Positions 1 to 14,130 of a stretch of 64,000 nt of DNA are shown here, in pieces. How positions within the stretch are numbered: the stretch's first letter is position 1; every line of letters begins with the position of its first letter. The translations under genes were made by a program, and so were the position numbers. Origin of the DNA: Sisyra terminalis (taxonomy: Eukaryota > Arthropoda > Insecta > Neuroptera > Sisyridae). The notes beneath the pieces are model-generated. The model ran no database searches, had not been told where the DNA came from, and saw nothing but the letters and a program-made list of their open reading frames with translations. The stretch lies in assembly GCA_958496175.1 (NCBI GenBank), contig OY292276.1, forward strand, positions 13,162,001 to 13,226,000, in the 5' to 3' direction.

Positions 1-1550
1 ATCTTTCTGCGATTAATACATTGGCGCACGCCAATTGATAACATTTCTTGATTAAACAATAAAACTTCTGATAAGAAATCGATAAATCGAGTTCTTGTCT
101 CCAACAATATTACTTAAACAAATAAATAACTCAATAAAAAACTAGCACCTATTGTTAATAATAGAATTTTGTTATAAACTATCATTCGTATCTACATGAA
201 ATACATTTGATTTTGTTATCATGCAACTATTAACTGATCAACAAATTCCAATCTACGTTATCAACATCTAATATGAATATGCATAAATGAATACTAGTTT
301 CACCTTATTTTTATTATATTTGTCCATAATAATTGCTTTATACCTGAGTTTTATTAGTATGTGGTATTATTGTAATTAAAACTACGTATTTCACATTTCA
401 ATTAACGGTAAGTTTCAATTTTAGTAATAAAATCCAACACATCTTTACTGATATAGAAATTATCTTAATAATTCCTTGGAATTGCAAAATTTTATTGATA
501 ACCAAAAGGAGTTTACCTACGGATTTTCATTGTAAATATATTCAAGGTTTGAAAATATTTTCTTTACGAGTACTTACGTTGAACGTGCTTTTTTAAGACA
601 ATTAAAAAAAAAAAATCATAAAATTTTCTTAATATTATTTTTTCTTTATAAAAGTTTGTATTTCACTTTCAAAGCATGACCAGTGCAGCTTAATCCTTCG
701 ACTTAACAATTTTATATCCGCGATTAGTTCTAGTATTATACGATTATTTGTTTTACCAGAAAAGTACATCAACGTTTAAGCTTATACAAAAACCACTCTT
801 TGTCGTTGACTTTAAAAGAAATTACGTCTTTTACAATACGATACACTTTCATAAAGAACCACGTCAACAATTATATTTTTTCATAGGTATAAAATAAAAG
901 AGGGAAGATTTTTACTATTGTGTTATTAATACACTCGTATAAATGAACTTTTACGTAATATCAACACATAAAACGTCCAAGTAAATTATAAGCGTAGTTT
1001 TTGAATAATGAATTATGTAATCTCTTAAATAATCACAAGATAAATCTCGTGGGTCAAAGCTTAGGCCAAATTGTATTTAATAATCTCACGGTAAATACCA
1101 TTTCTACTTACTTCTTCCCTTTTATGTATACGTTGAATTCCCTGTTAAAAGTGAGTCGCATAGAATAACTTTTTTTTCTTCTGATTTATAAAAACCAATA
1201 AAAATAATGAGGGATTTTGTTTCAAGATTTAAGATAAATCACGTCAGGCAATCTATAACTTATGATTAGATGAGATACGCGAAAAAAAATGCAAAATGTT
1301 AACATTTTGTTAAAATGGTTTGTTGAAAAAACTTGACAACATTTCCATATTATAAAACTTGATACATAAATTACACATTTAATAACTTAAAAAATAATGT
1401 TGGCCTTTTTTGCGAGTGTAGTGTTTTGAATAACAAATAGGAGCTGCAAAATTATAGGTTTCTACCGGAGTACTGATGATATTTTGTCAACGAAATAGAT
1501 ATTCAATTTATCACTGATGAGGTGCTTTATGAAAATATATTATAATTAAA
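1..1550. other. A/T-rich non-coding DNA
   Basis: I see no gene, RNA gene or mobile-element end here. The sequence is dominated by A/T runs and short chance open frames. It is probably intergenic or intronic DNA. Confidence 0.6.
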
Positions 1551-1810
1551 ATATTTTTTTTAAATAAGAAGACAATTCAGGTTGTTTACGATCGTTTTTT
1601 TTTACTTAATATTTTTTTTATTCAATTAGCTACGTTTCGTTACTTATCGTAACTTCATCAGGCTTCTTGATTCACAAAAATAAAAATAAAATACGTTATT
1701 ATAAAAATAAGTTACGATAAGTAACGAAACGTAGCTAAGTGAATAATGACAATATTAAATACAAAAAAACGATCTTAAACAACCTGAATTGTCTTCTTAT
1801 TTAAAAAAAT
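1551..1810. mobile_element. Fold-back element with hammerhead-like core
   Basis: Two inverted arms of about 100 bp face each other. The left arm starts near AAATAAGAAGACAATTCAGG and the right arm ends with its complement near 1805. On the minus strand of the left arm, 1634-1662 reads CTGATGA, then a 5-bp stem GTTAC/GTAAC with a 5-nt loop, then GAAAC. This is the order of hammerhead ribozyme core elements. The right arm (1711-1733) keeps the stem and GAAACGTAGC but has lost CTGATGA. No protein is encoded. Hammerhead motifs of this type are known from Penelope-like retroelements; assigning this element to them is inference. Confidence 0.7.
1634..1662 (-). ncRNA. Hammerhead-like ribozyme core
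   Basis: Minus-strand order is CTGATGA (1662-1656), one A, stem II GTTAC/GTAAC (1653-1649 with 1643-1639, loop 1648-1644), then GAAAC (1638-1634), continuing into CGTAGC. The catalytic core elements are intact. I could not draw a convincing closed stem III with an adjacent NUH cleavage site, so self-cleavage is unproven and might need a dimer, as proposed for short-stem-III hammerheads. Confidence 0.45.
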
Positions 1811-3589
1811 AAAAGTTGAATTCTGAATTTTATCATCTATAATTAATATAATTGGGTCAAAATAATATTTATTCAGGGGCTTGTTATAATATTCTTTAAA
1901 ATATAATGAAATAATTCAGTTTTTCATAGCAATCAACCACCAATTTGATAAGTATTGCACTTAAAAAAGAAGGAAAAATATTTAGCAGGAAAAATTATAA
2001 GTGATAAATCTTATTAAAAAGGTATATAGGGTTTAAAGCTTAGTATGAAAGGAAGTTAAAAAATATTGAGATATTTCCAATTATAGAAGATTTTATACCA
2101 TTTTCATTAAACGATCGGCGATTTTATTCGGTTTTCTCGATTATTGCCTTAAGAATTTAGTTTATGGATCTTTAATTTTTAATAAGGATGTTGCAATGTC
2201 GTTTTGCACAAAATATTATGAAACTATAACCTTAATGAATGAAACTTGAAATCACATTTTACGCATTTTGTGAATATTAGTGCAGTTTCCAAAGTAAAAA
2301 TTTGATTTTTTGATTTGAACTACACAAATGATCCACAATATGTGGAGTTTTTAAAACTTCTTAAGAAAGCACTGGATTGCTGCCTTCTTCCAGTAATTGC
2401 CCACAAATTTCACAAATATTGATAGATTTAGTGCCTGGAAAACTTTTATCAAAGTTAAAGGCAATAAATTGGTTTATTGGAATAGAGTTTGAGAAAATCC
2501 AAGAAAAAACTTTATTTCCTTATTTTTCTAACGTAAGCACTTATGTAAAATTATTGGTCAGAAATCACATTTTTTTTTCGAGGAATAATTGAATTTTGGT
2601 TTAAAAAGATAGCGGAAAGATAGCGATTATAAAATAACCAAATATAAATTCCTTAAGTTTATATCTAATTCCAATTAAAAATATAAGTTATCAGATAATT
2701 TTCCGACACATTAAAATTAACACTATTATTACTCAACTTTTATATAAAATTTTATATTGTACACACTTAATGAAAGAAACACTTTAAAGGACACAATTTT
2801 TTTTAATTTTCTATATTCTTTATAGCTAATTTTTTATTAGATAAATTACAAAAGTCACCTCAAGAGAAACTCTGGAAAAATGTTTTTGGTCCAAAGGAAA
2901 GTATTCGAAACATGTGCCATTTTAACCATAGCTTAACCAGTTTTTATAATTGGTTTCGAATGCACTTTTCCCGGAAGAAAAACGAGTTTTCTTTTAAAAG
3001 CTGAAGCTTTTTAGTTTTACGTAGATGATTCGGAAAAACGAATATGAAACCAAGTAAGGAAACCAATTTTTATATCATAGATTCGGTTTTTTGTATTCAT
3101 ACCAGGAGGATTCCAAAGAAGGGGTGGTTATATATGACAAAGTTCAAAATTCATTCTTTTGCCAAAATGTCCAGTTTTCATTTGATTCAAATTAATTCTA
3201 CCATATTTTCTTTTTTTTTCAATTCAACATTATTCATGAAGTTTGTAAGATAATACTTTCTACCAATTAAAAAGTAATTAACATCCGAACGATACCTCAA
3301 TACCGTTTTGTAACGTAAATTGTTTGGCTCGTTATAAATACCATCGTTTTTCTTATAAGCTCTTTGTAATTCTTTGCTTTCACTACTTATATTGTATCTA
3401 ATATTCGGAAGCAAATAGTAAACAAAATAGCACTTTGCTTACAAAAATAGTTTCATTGCTTTATTTTAATTCTATGCCTGAAACTCATAAACTTTTCCAC
3501 CAAAAATTCCAGGTAAATAAAGCAGTGATTTTGAAAAATTGAAAACAGAAGTACGGAACAAAGTTTCGGTAATTTTTCAAACGTTAATC
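1811..3589. other. A/T-rich non-coding DNA
   Basis: No supported gene. The open frames here are short and overlap one another on both strands, as expected by chance at this base composition. Confidence 0.55.
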
Positions 3590-3870
3590 TCATTGCAGTG
3601 AAGAGTCGTCGTGTCCCACTCTCTACTGCTTTTAATTACCACATGCATTTATAATCGTTTTAATGGTTATCAGAGGCGGGACTTGTAAAACTTGTATAAA
3701 TAATTAGTTGTAAAGGAGTCAATAGCAATATTAAATTGATTGTAGTCTGCCTAACTTCATTTGCATTTTTAATTTTAGTATGCGCGTGTGAACGAACATG
3801 AAGAAATGCGTGGGTTTATGTGAATCCAGGTCAATGCATCCTTCGAATACCATTCACCCGCTTTTAATTG
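3590..3870. promoter_or_regulatory. Candidate conserved regulatory DNA
   Basis: This stretch has higher sequence complexity and more G/C than its surroundings, with no open frame. It holds an octamer-like CATTTGCAT near 3760 and several TAAT-type homeodomain cores. This is the texture of insect enhancers in introns and gene deserts, but no comparison was possible, so it is only a candidate. Confidence 0.2.
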
Positions 3871-6689
3871 TTGTCTCTAGACATTTTCTCAAATTTGATA
3901 ACTCCACCAACAAATAAATTATCCCAACGCCACTGCAAAAAAGTTGACAAATGGAAGCTTTTAAGTCAATGTGGTAACAACACACTATTATTCCCAGAAA
4001 ATATTTGTTAAAGAGTATTTCAATAGAAATTAATTATCTTTGAAATTCGAACTGATAAAAAAATGAATTTATCGGTTGTTTAACAAGAACTTTAATCGGA
4101 CAAGAGAATGGGAGCTTACTGTCTTGCACCTCGTACCAAATTAATCTTCCAATAGAAAATAAAGCGGAACCTTTAATCATTCAGATGCAAATATAATAAA
4201 TCTGTCCATAGAATGAGATATCTCTCCACTTTTACAAATTATATTATAACATTAAAAGGCTGTCTTTGTCATATGAAAACCTGTTTATAGCCGTAAATTG
4301 TCATTTATTATAGATCATGTTATTAAGCTAATAGCCAGCAACTGTCAATATTAGCTAATATTAATTTACGTGAAAATGATTTACTTGCATCGATATAAAA
4401 GAGTTCATCTGCGATTATCTTTAATCAATCAATTTTATTTGACTCTAATTCGAAAGGTTCAAAATCAAATTGATACATTTCAAGCGGGAAATTTATTATG
4501 TATTCATTGGAGTGTTGCAATACAGGCAACAATAATATTTATCACTGGATTTATTGGGCGTATTTATTAATCATTTTAAAAGCATTAGTTGATGTTTTTT
4601 TTTTAATTACAAGAGGAAGTCTTCTGCAATTAGAAATAAATACGTCTCGTAAATGTGTTGCGTAAAAGTAAATTTGAAATTTAGTATCCATTAACGTAAT
4701 TGATATTTCATTAGAATAAAAAAGATTTCATCTCTGTTTTTATGCTATTCAGGAAATAATCAAAAATAAATCGGAAAGTGAAATATTTAGCTGTCAAAAG
4801 GTTACCTTGAACACTTAAAGGACCAGAGTAAAAATAAGAAAAAAAAGGATATTCTTCTCCTCAAAGTTCTACAGATATTTAATTTTTTCATAAGTCTCTG
4901 ATTTCATTTTTAGTAGAATTAGAGTATAAAGAGTATAGAGAATAAAGAATAAAAACTTTTATGACTTTAAAGATGTTAATTTCCTAATTTTTATCCTGAA
5001 AGTAAAGATTTTTTTTAGAGTTAATTCCTAAACAATTTTTTTACTCTTTTATTTTATTTGGTAGAAATTAAATCCGCAGGATCCTTAGCCTATCTTAGTT
5101 CAACTTTACAACATTTACATTCCTCTAACCATCGTCAAGAGGTAATAATTGTGGCAAAAATCTTAACAACTATACAAACTTAAGACAAAAAAAAATCAAA
5201 ACAAAACATAAAATTTAAAACCATACCACGATGGTACAACGATTAATAATTAGAAAATATATGAGTCAAAAAGGCACCATACACTTTAACTCTTCTATTT
5301 TTCATTTAAAAAAATCCAAGTAATGCAAAATGCCAAACAAATAGCCATTATCCCACTTGAAATTTCTAAACTAAGCCAAAAGCACTTATTTATTCATGAA
5401 GCATCAAATTTCAGTTCCATTTACAAACAAGTACCAACTTACTTAAGCAAGTGGTTTCAAACTTCAAAGACAAAAAAAAAACTAGTCTTAAATTAAGCGA
5501 AAAGAAATTTAAAACTACAAATTTAGCTGCATTAGTGACAAATGTGATTTATGTGACAATTATGCACAAAAGTGATTTTTTCTTCGTAATATTAAACTGA
5601 TAAAATTTAGAAGATAACAAGTAGCACTTAAACTTTAACTTTTCACTATTTTATGTCCTAGACATTTGTACTTAATTAGATTGTTATATAAGAACAATTT
5701 TAATTGTATCAATTAACAAATCAAATCATTTCAATTAAGTGTTTTCATATGACATCAATATTTAATTACCTGATAAATGTAAATCATTGAAATTCAATTT
5801 TGAATAATGTTTTTTGTACATCAACCTATGACTCTATAAGCCATATTCTAGAAATTAATTTATAACTTATAAATAAATGAAGGCTAATAATTCTGTACAA
5901 AAGAATTAAGGAATTTAATGAAATATGATAATAATTTTTGCTTTAGTATGTTACCATCAAGGAAATTATTATCTTTGAAGTCTCTTACAGTTTATAATGG
6001 TACTCTTTTTAAAGAACGCTACCTACTGGCAGCTTTATGAAGCTGCTAATGTGCAAAAACAGACTTTACGAATATTATTGTAGAAAACGAAAAAATTAAT
6101 TGATTTCCACTGTTTATTTTACCAATTTCATTTTGATACTTCGAGCTGTTTAGTGTATTACTTAATTGGAAAAGTTTTTCATTTTTGACACTTTCCAAGG
6201 CAAGACCATTGAAATAGCCGTTTTGACTTAAAGCTCTAGGAAAAGTTCCATTAAAAAACAAGTTAGAAAATTTAAGATTGGATTGTCTAATTATTATTTT
6301 CTTATCGATACTCAATTAAAGATTCGTTTCTGTTAATACTTAGACTAATAAAAAAATATAAGATTATTCCTATTTTTGGATTTATCTATTAAAAAATTTA
6401 ATGACTCTGATTTTTGTATATCTATATTTTACACAGATATCAGGTTGGATAATTTTTTGCATCACCTCACAATATGTTTATCAATTAACGTTAAAAAATG
6501 TAAATAACATGGCTATCAATATTTTTTTTTCATTGACATGATTAGGGTTATTTATTGAATAGGTAATGTACTCAAATAATTTATCACCTAATTAACGAAA
6601 AAAAATACTTGAATATACACTTGCTGGTAATATAGTGGCAATAGATTTAACCATGTCGATAATTAGTGGTTAACTTTAAGCAGACTTAA
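3871..6689. other. A/T-rich non-coding DNA with one dispersed repeat
   Basis: I see no gene. The segment around 5040-5110 (GGTAGAAATTAAATCCGCAG and following) resembles 11835-11905 (CAGTAGGAATTTAACCCGTA and following), suggesting two old copies of one dispersed repeat. The 89-codon minus frame near 6046-6315 has no recognisable domain and is probably chance. Confidence 0.45.
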
Positions 6690-7210
6690 CCCAATCATTA
6701 TAACGATAAGGGTAATGAGTTAAATTTCATTTTGAAAGCAAGAAATAAATCTTGCCGGATCTTTTTGAGGGAAGGTTTGTGAGGATGGACGTGTGCGTGG
6801 TTGAATCCCTGGAAATTGGCTATTGACGTGGTGATGGGGATCGTTAATGAACGCATATTATAGACAACATGTCAATGTGCAATGAGCAATCATTGCACAT
6901 AATGTAAACAGGTGTCCGACGATATTTCATGGGATTTGACAAGATAACCATAGGGAGGTGGCCCACATCCGTGCACCGTTCTCACGTTATAAATAATTGA
7001 AAGTGTCAATTAGCGGGGCCATATTTTCTTCTACTAAGTATTACGGTCCTGTGTGGCATTTATATGATGATTAATAACACTAATAACGTTTATTAAATGA
7101 TTTCAAATTGTGCTCTCAAATGCCGTATAAATTACCATTTAAGATGTGATAGGCGTGAAATATTTCCACTCGCCGAACGATGCGCTAAATGTATCTACAT
7201 TGTACATAAC
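6690..7210. promoter_or_regulatory. Candidate conserved regulatory DNA
   Basis: About 500 bp of mixed-composition, non-repetitive sequence stands out from the flanking A/T-rich DNA. It contains CAGGTGTC, GTTATAAATAATTG, GTTTATTAAATGA and other homeodomain-like sites, and no long open frame. It is likely non-coding and possibly an enhancer; conservation has not been tested. Confidence 0.25.
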
Positions 7211-10200
7211 TATAGGTAGGTACTTGTATGTATGTAATAGCCAACGTGTAAGAAATGGTGAAAGGTTACTCTTCGCAATGCTCAGATGAGTAGTTAATGT
7301 TCATTTAAATGCTGAGAAATAATTGTCTCGTTTCATATAAAATTCGAATAAATTTCATTCATGTCAAAAAGAAACAAAAATTATTTTCATTGAAGATTTA
7401 TTTACCTAGTCACTTATTACGTATCTCCTATCTATGTATGTATGTAATCCTCTTGGTTTTATAAAAAAGGAAATTGAAAGCTATGAAATTATCATTATGA
7501 TATTCTTTTCTATATTAAGCAGACATCAAACATGAGCACTGATGTTGAAGCATGCAATAATTGTTAGCTTTGTTAAGAGTATAAAGCTCTTCCGCCGTTT
7601 TTTATTATTTGTGGATGTCAAATTTTTGTCCCACGAAATTTCCCAAAATCGCAATTTAGTGTAACTAATACAAAATTATCTAACTTCTTGTCATTCCACT
7701 GGTTTGCTTATAATTTTTTACCGGAAAAAGTATCATAAACTTTACTGTTAATCTTTTTAAAACGTATGATTTAAGGGTTAGCCACCCTAGAAAATTACCA
7801 TAGAAAACCACCCTTATTTTTATTCTGTGCAGTTAAGTAAAATAATGGTTAATGTGCATCTTTAATTTGACTATTTTGTTATTATAATTTCCATAAAAAA
7901 ATGATGTTTGATGCAGGGTTTAAATTCAATATGAGGAATACTAACAAAAAAATCAATGCCTATATCAAATTTCACACTAAAATTGGTGTATAATTGAAGC
8001 AATGTTTGATCCACAAAATAAATCTAAATCATAAGATATAATAATTAAAACCGAAATTGGGGCTAGAGGCAAACATTGACTTCTGAGCCGAGACTAGATC
8101 TAAAACAAATTCAGTTCAGAACCAAAGCGTAGGTTTAAAACCAAAATAAATTAAAAGCTTTATTAATTTTAAGGTCTTATTTCCTCCTTAATCAAATAAG
8201 TATCGCGAAAAACTTCATTTATCAAGTACCAAATATTTAAAAATTTGAAAACATACTTTTTTTAAGATAACTCTTGATAACGATATTAATAAAACGATTG
8301 GGAAAATGATTACTTCTGAAATACGAAGGATTCCTAATGCTTTATTAATAGTCCGTTATTAGTACACGTGGTGTACGTATAATTTCGGGACAGTAAAACT
8401 AGTTTAGGGAATGAACTTAAATGATGAACAGTTCAAACTTTATAGGATCATTAAAAGGACCTATTAAAGTAAATCACCCGGATAAAATAATTTTATGATA
8501 CTATTTTTAAATACAGATATAGTTTTAAGAAATCTATAGATTTTTTTTAACTTTTAAACATGAAAAAAATTGATTACTGCTTTAAAATTTTTTTTTGAAG
8601 TAAAAGAGTATATGAATGCTTTCAATATAATATCTGATTTTACAAATTTTTACAAATTTTATTAAGGGATATTTCATTGGGAAAAAAATAAAATAAAAAC
8701 CACTTCTGAGCTATATGTTAATTTTTCTAGTTTATCCTGAATATGTATGAACATTTCATAAGACATTGAGCCTGAAAAGGAATGATTTGGTTAAATTTTC
8801 AAAATTTCAATAATCAAAACAAATGAACATCTTTAAACCTAGCGATCCTATTGGCTAATAGCCCTTGCATTTAACTGTATGTGCTCCTATCAGGCTTGCA
8901 TTAGTGCCTTACTTCACTTATTCATACCTATGAATATTATGATATTATAAATATTTATGTTACTAAATATTTGATTTGATTTAATTTAACGTCAAAAAAA
9001 GATGCAAATGATAATTAAAACAGAGCTTAATTACTCAAGATTACATTTCTTTTCTTCAAATAACTAAAATATTATTATTATACAATTCTGAAAATCAGAA
9101 ACAATGATGGTCTTGATTTAAATGCCAATTGAGCTTTTTGTGAAAATTTATGTTTCAAACCCTAGGACTATAACCATTATGAATCCCGAAAAGATAATCA
9201 TAAAATATCTTTAATATTTCCATGATTTTTAATCATTTATTGTTCTTTATATTTTGTATCCATTTAAAACATTCAACTCGTATCAACTAGTATAAATTGG
9301 TTACAAAATATAAAATTGAATGATTAAATGAATCTAATACTTATGATTTATTATCGTATACATACTTTCACACATTTATTTCGTCGTAGTGTAAAAATTT
9401 TACACATTAGTAACTTATAATGAAAACCTGTTTTATTATATTTATATCATTTGGGGCTTCTTTCACTTTTAAAGCTCTAGAGCTTTAGCTCATAGAATTT
9501 ACTTGTTTGACTATCATTTAAATCAATAAATAAGTATATCAGAGTTACTGTTTAGATTTTAATTTAAAGTTTCTCTTAATGTTATTGTTTAAAAAGCTTT
9601 AAATAAAAGAGAAATAAATAGTGTAATCTTTCTAATGCTTTTTTCTTCCGAGCCATAACTATACAGTTTTAAAGAGTGCTGAAATATTAAAAGCTCCTAT
9701 TTCCGGTTCAAATTAATGAGTATTGATTAAAAGGAAATTGGTTTACATTAATATGTCATTGCCTCTAACTGATATTAATAATAGACTCAGTCATCAGTCT
9801 TAAGAAATCGAATATTTCTCATAAGTTTCATGAAGTTGAAACACTTGATTCTTCATTATTGAACAACCTTGGTTCATGCGTTTTGTCCACTGCATTCACT
9901 TCACTCATTTTTGCATATGTAATGAATGTTTATTAATCGCAGAATAGAACGAAACACTCGACCGTATCTACATATATGTAAGCATGCATACAACACACCT
10001 TAATGTAATTTCTTACACAAAAAAAAAACGCCATCCCTAGTCGTTTGTCTGAACAAACCGTAAAAATTATATTTGCTTCTGACAATTCCGCATATGTTTT
10101 CCCCATAAAAATTGTAAATTTGTCGCGTTGAATAACCGTGGAACCGTATGGAAAAAAAATAGCCAAATAAGTTAATTTAATTTTCATAATTAATAAGTTT

Positions 10201-11080
10201 TTGGGTGTTTAAAAAGATTAAGATTTGTCTTAAATAAAATTAACGTTTTTGCTGATTGTATCTCATTAAATTAGTAAAAGTGGAAACTGTTATGTGAGGA
10301 TGATGTCTCTTTTTATAATTACAGAGTATTAATTAATTAAAATAATTTGATGCTTCTAAAAAATCGGCGTGTTTGTAAATTGGTGAGATAAAATCCACAT
10401 TGCCATTAACACTAGATTTAGATGAATTTAATTTAGTTCATTAGTGGAATTAAACACTTTTTAATTGTCAATAGAATTTAAAGTTTATATTTTGAATACA
10501 AATGGAATAATTACGTGCGAATCGTAGCCTTTATTCTCTTTATAAATCATTTATGTAATTAATAAACAATGAAAAATAATTGATATTATTATTTAAAAGC
10601 TTACTTTATCATATAAAGCAAACACCATGTCAGCAATAAAAGACGACGTTTAGTTTATTTGCCAGATAAAATAATTCCCCTTATGAAGCCTCAAAATTAG
10701 CGAGAAACGTTTATTTGAAAATAAGTGAAACCGTTTCCAGTAAAAATTAAAATAATTCAAGAACATAATACGTTGAACTGAAAAGAAATCAATAAACTGT
10801 ACTAGTTTTGCCATTGATTTTTTGTTTCCATAAATAACTCAGAAGCGATACGCGACATAATAAAAAACGAAACAAGCAAAACGTTCAAATTATTGAAGTG
10901 TGTCTCGATACCGGAGGGATTTGGAGAAAAAAAAATATTAAATCACCAAAAAAAAAAAAAAAATGATGAAAAAAGCTATTATTTTGTGAAAGTTTTTCGT
11001 TTTGTATTTTTTTCTTTTCCACGTACGAAGTAGTTTATGAGACTTTATCTTTGTCAAAAAGATTTCAGAAGCAATTTAGG
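7211..11080. other. A/T-rich non-coding DNA with a dispersed repeat
   Basis: No gene is supported. Positions 8795-8890 match 60095-60185 over a shared block (TCAAAACAAATGAACATCTT in one copy, one base different in the other), followed by related text. They are two diverged copies of an unidentified repeat. The 84-codon minus frame at 9933-10187 has no recognisable features. Confidence 0.45.
8795..8890. repeat. Diverged dispersed repeat, copy 1
   Basis: This copy is similar to 60095-60185: both have AATCAAAACAAA, then ACATCTTTAAA, then an ATTGG block and AATAGCC. No ends or target duplications are visible, so the repeat class is unknown. Confidence 0.5.
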
Positions 11081-11240
11081 AAATAGCGACACGACTTGTA
11101 CTCGTATTATTACGTATTGGTAGTACAGTTAAAAAGTCTGCTGGCGCCAGCCACGTGGTCTTCCTAGTTCGCTAAGGGAATTCGTGTAAACACCGGTGTT
11201 GTATGAATAATGCTTAACGAGATTAAATTTTTCGATAACT
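11081..11240. promoter_or_regulatory. Candidate regulatory DNA with two palindromes
   Basis: A G/C-richer island contains CTGGCGCCAG (11141-11150), an E-box palindrome CCACGTGG (11151-11158) and a 12-bp perfect palindrome AACACCGGTGTT (11189-11200). The last contains an ACCGGT core like that bound by Grainyhead/CP2 factors. The clustering suggests protein binding, but function is inferred only. Confidence 0.25.
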
Positions 11241-13680
11241 TTCTATATATGTAGTCATATATCAAATGGAAATTATATTTCTTTGATAGTTTATTTATAT
11301 ATAAAAGAAAAGCGATTGTGAGAGCTTTCAGAACTGTTTTTTTTCATTTGTAAAAACGTTTTTTTTTATAATTTATAGTTTTCCTAGTAGAAAAGTTTAT
11401 GATTTACTAAAATGTTACGAAATTATTTACCAAGAATTATGTAAATGTCTCATTTCCAATTAATAACTTATAATTTACGGAATACTTAAATAGGTTTTGC
11501 ATCGGCATCTACTATTTGACAAATACTATGTTACACAAAAGCTCTAATCATTTTTAATGTAAAAACTAGCATACCTACTACTTAATCTTCTTGTCATGCA
11601 ACATAGAAAAACTAATATAATTATATAAGAATATCTTTTTCCCGAGTTTGTAGAGTGGAGATGGAAGTCGAAAAATCAGTGAAAATTCACATCTTTTTTT
11701 GAATAAACTTATATTTACTAGGGGCACAAAATTTGGAACTATATATTTTTTTTATCAATTGACTCAAAATAACAAAATATAAATTGAAACTAAAACAATT
11801 TTTTTCTTATTCTCGCACATATTAAGTACATCTTTTTACTTTTCATTTTGTTCAGTAGGAATTTAACCCGTAGGGTCCCTAGTCTTTATTACTCCTACTA
11901 TACAAAGTACTGATAACCCTCGGAATATAGTTACGATCAATAGAATATTGAATCATTAAAGTTAGTAAAAATTTTAAAAAATATTAATAAGTCCTCGTTT
12001 TAGTCTCTTGTGGAAAAACTCATTAAGTTTTCCCTTGGCCAACCAGTTGAAGTGTACTTCCACCCTTTTTACATATCTTATTACCCATTCTTTAATAAAT
12101 TGAATGAAATATTCTACGTTAAGGTTTGGCTGAATGATGTCTCTCCTAATATATCATTCAGCTCCTAGAAATGACCAAAGAATTTAACTTTGGCATCATG
12201 TGATCATTTCAATGTTTTTGGCTGGAAATTTTTTGGTAGAAATTCATTAAAATTTTGTATTTAAGTAATTCAAGTAATTGGTACAAGTTTTGGCTGATTT
12301 AAACTTGTTAAAAAGTCCAAGCCACTAAATTTATTAGTTTTGCAACTGTGATCTTTTAAAGTATCCCAAATCAAATTTTCTAGATTTAACCAAAAAAACG
12401 TGGACTTTTAGTCGTTTATTCTTTGATTTATCAAGTATTATAAGTATATACAAATTAAATATAAAAAAAAGTATATAAAAAGGTCCTTGTGGTCTTTGAA
12501 ACAGGCATGTAACTTTAAGTCACGAGTGAAAATATTTGGACCCAATACATATTTTAATAAAAGGGATGAAAACTATACAAATCTGAACTTTCAAAAAATC
12601 GCCACGAAACGCAGAAATCAATGTTTTATATGCAACTACATATATTTGTAATTGGGTCAAAAATTTAAATTTATAGACCAACCCTAGAATTTTGTTTGGT
12701 TAAGATTACCCTTCCTAATGTAATAGTAAAAAAGAAACATTAATTCAATTTTTTAATAATTTTAAAGAAATGTTTTTGAAATTATTTTAAATTTTCTTTT
12801 TGACAATTCTCAAATATTTAAGGAACTGCCATAATTCAAAGAATTGGTCTATAAGATATATATTTAAATCCTTTAATGAAGGCATTACTTTGATCTTAAA
12901 ATTTCTTTAAATGGTTCTTCAAACCTTTTAAATCTAATAAATCAATTAGTATATAAAATATAAAAATTGGTAAAAAAATTATAAAAGATTTCACTAGTAT
13001 GATATGCTACGTTTAACAATTTTAATCAATGACAAAGTCAAATATAAGAATTGAAAATTTTTAATGAATTTTCCTTTAAAAAAAAACACCTATCAATGTC
13101 AAAACGAAATAAAATTGTTATTTAAGTGCCATTAAATCAGATTGTTGGTAATAAGGAAGGTATCGACTTAAGTAAATGAGTTTTTTTTTTCCTATTTTCA
13201 AGTTAAAAAGGCATCAAAAATCAATAAACATAACTATAAACCATATGTAAATAAGTCAAACAAAATAAGATTTTACATAAAATGTCCAATGTAATTATAC
13301 TTCATTTATCTTTGTATAGGCACTTGTCTATTATTGTAGAATAAATTTTCGCATAAGTATGTGTTAAGGTTTCCGGAGTTTTGAACTTATATTACTTATA
13401 GGAAACTTAAAGCTTTTAAAACACACTGTAAGGTCCTAGTAAAAATTTTTGTTCTGTTTTTGAAATCTTATTAGAACTAATTTATTTGTTGTTAATGTTT
13501 CAAAACTATCAACAAAAAATATGAAAGTTTCGTTTGTTGGTACTTTTCTTGAATTTATGAGATTAATAAAACCTTTCTGATGTTTGTTACACTACCTAAT
13601 TTATCTGCAAGGCTACACATAGGTAAACCGTTTCATTAAAAATATTTTTTCCTTGCGATTATTTATTAGATTGGTAATTT
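11241..13680. other. A/T-rich non-coding DNA
   Basis: No gene is seen. A 10-bp hairpin GCTGAATGAT / ATCATTCAGC lies at 12129-12162 with a 14-nt loop. Positions 11835-11905 are the second copy of the repeat noted near 5040. Confidence 0.45.
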
Positions 13681-14130
13681 TGTAGCTCGATCTATTTGCA
13701 TATCGATTTACAATAATATGGTTTTAATTACTAGTTAACAAGGATGTATATTACATCTATATATGAGTACACTTTAAACCATTTGCCCGTTACCACACCA
13801 ACTGTAATAACGACACAGCAACGTGGTAGGAATGGGGTACCGTATATATTATTTGATTCACACCCATTTTATAATATTTATAATAAATCGATTTATTTCG
13901 GTTTTTTTCACAATGTACCTGTGATAATTACAAACGTTATTGCAACCATCTAGTTATTTACTTTACGTAGGCGCTTGAATTGTTATTAACGATTAAATAC
14001 ATCAAACTTGCATAATTACGGCCTCTCGAACGACTTGCACAGATACGATGAGACTTCAATTACAAAACACTTGGCGGTAGAATCTTCTTTAACTTTTCAA
14101 TTTCCGTATTACAATATAAAATTAATTTCG
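13681..14130. promoter_or_regulatory. Candidate regulatory DNA with 16-bp palindrome
   Basis: This is mixed-composition non-repetitive sequence with a perfect 16-bp palindrome AATAAATCGATTTATT at 13882-13897, containing back-to-back ATCGATTTA-type homeodomain-like sites. The 69-codon plus frame across it does not look like protein. Confidence 0.22.
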
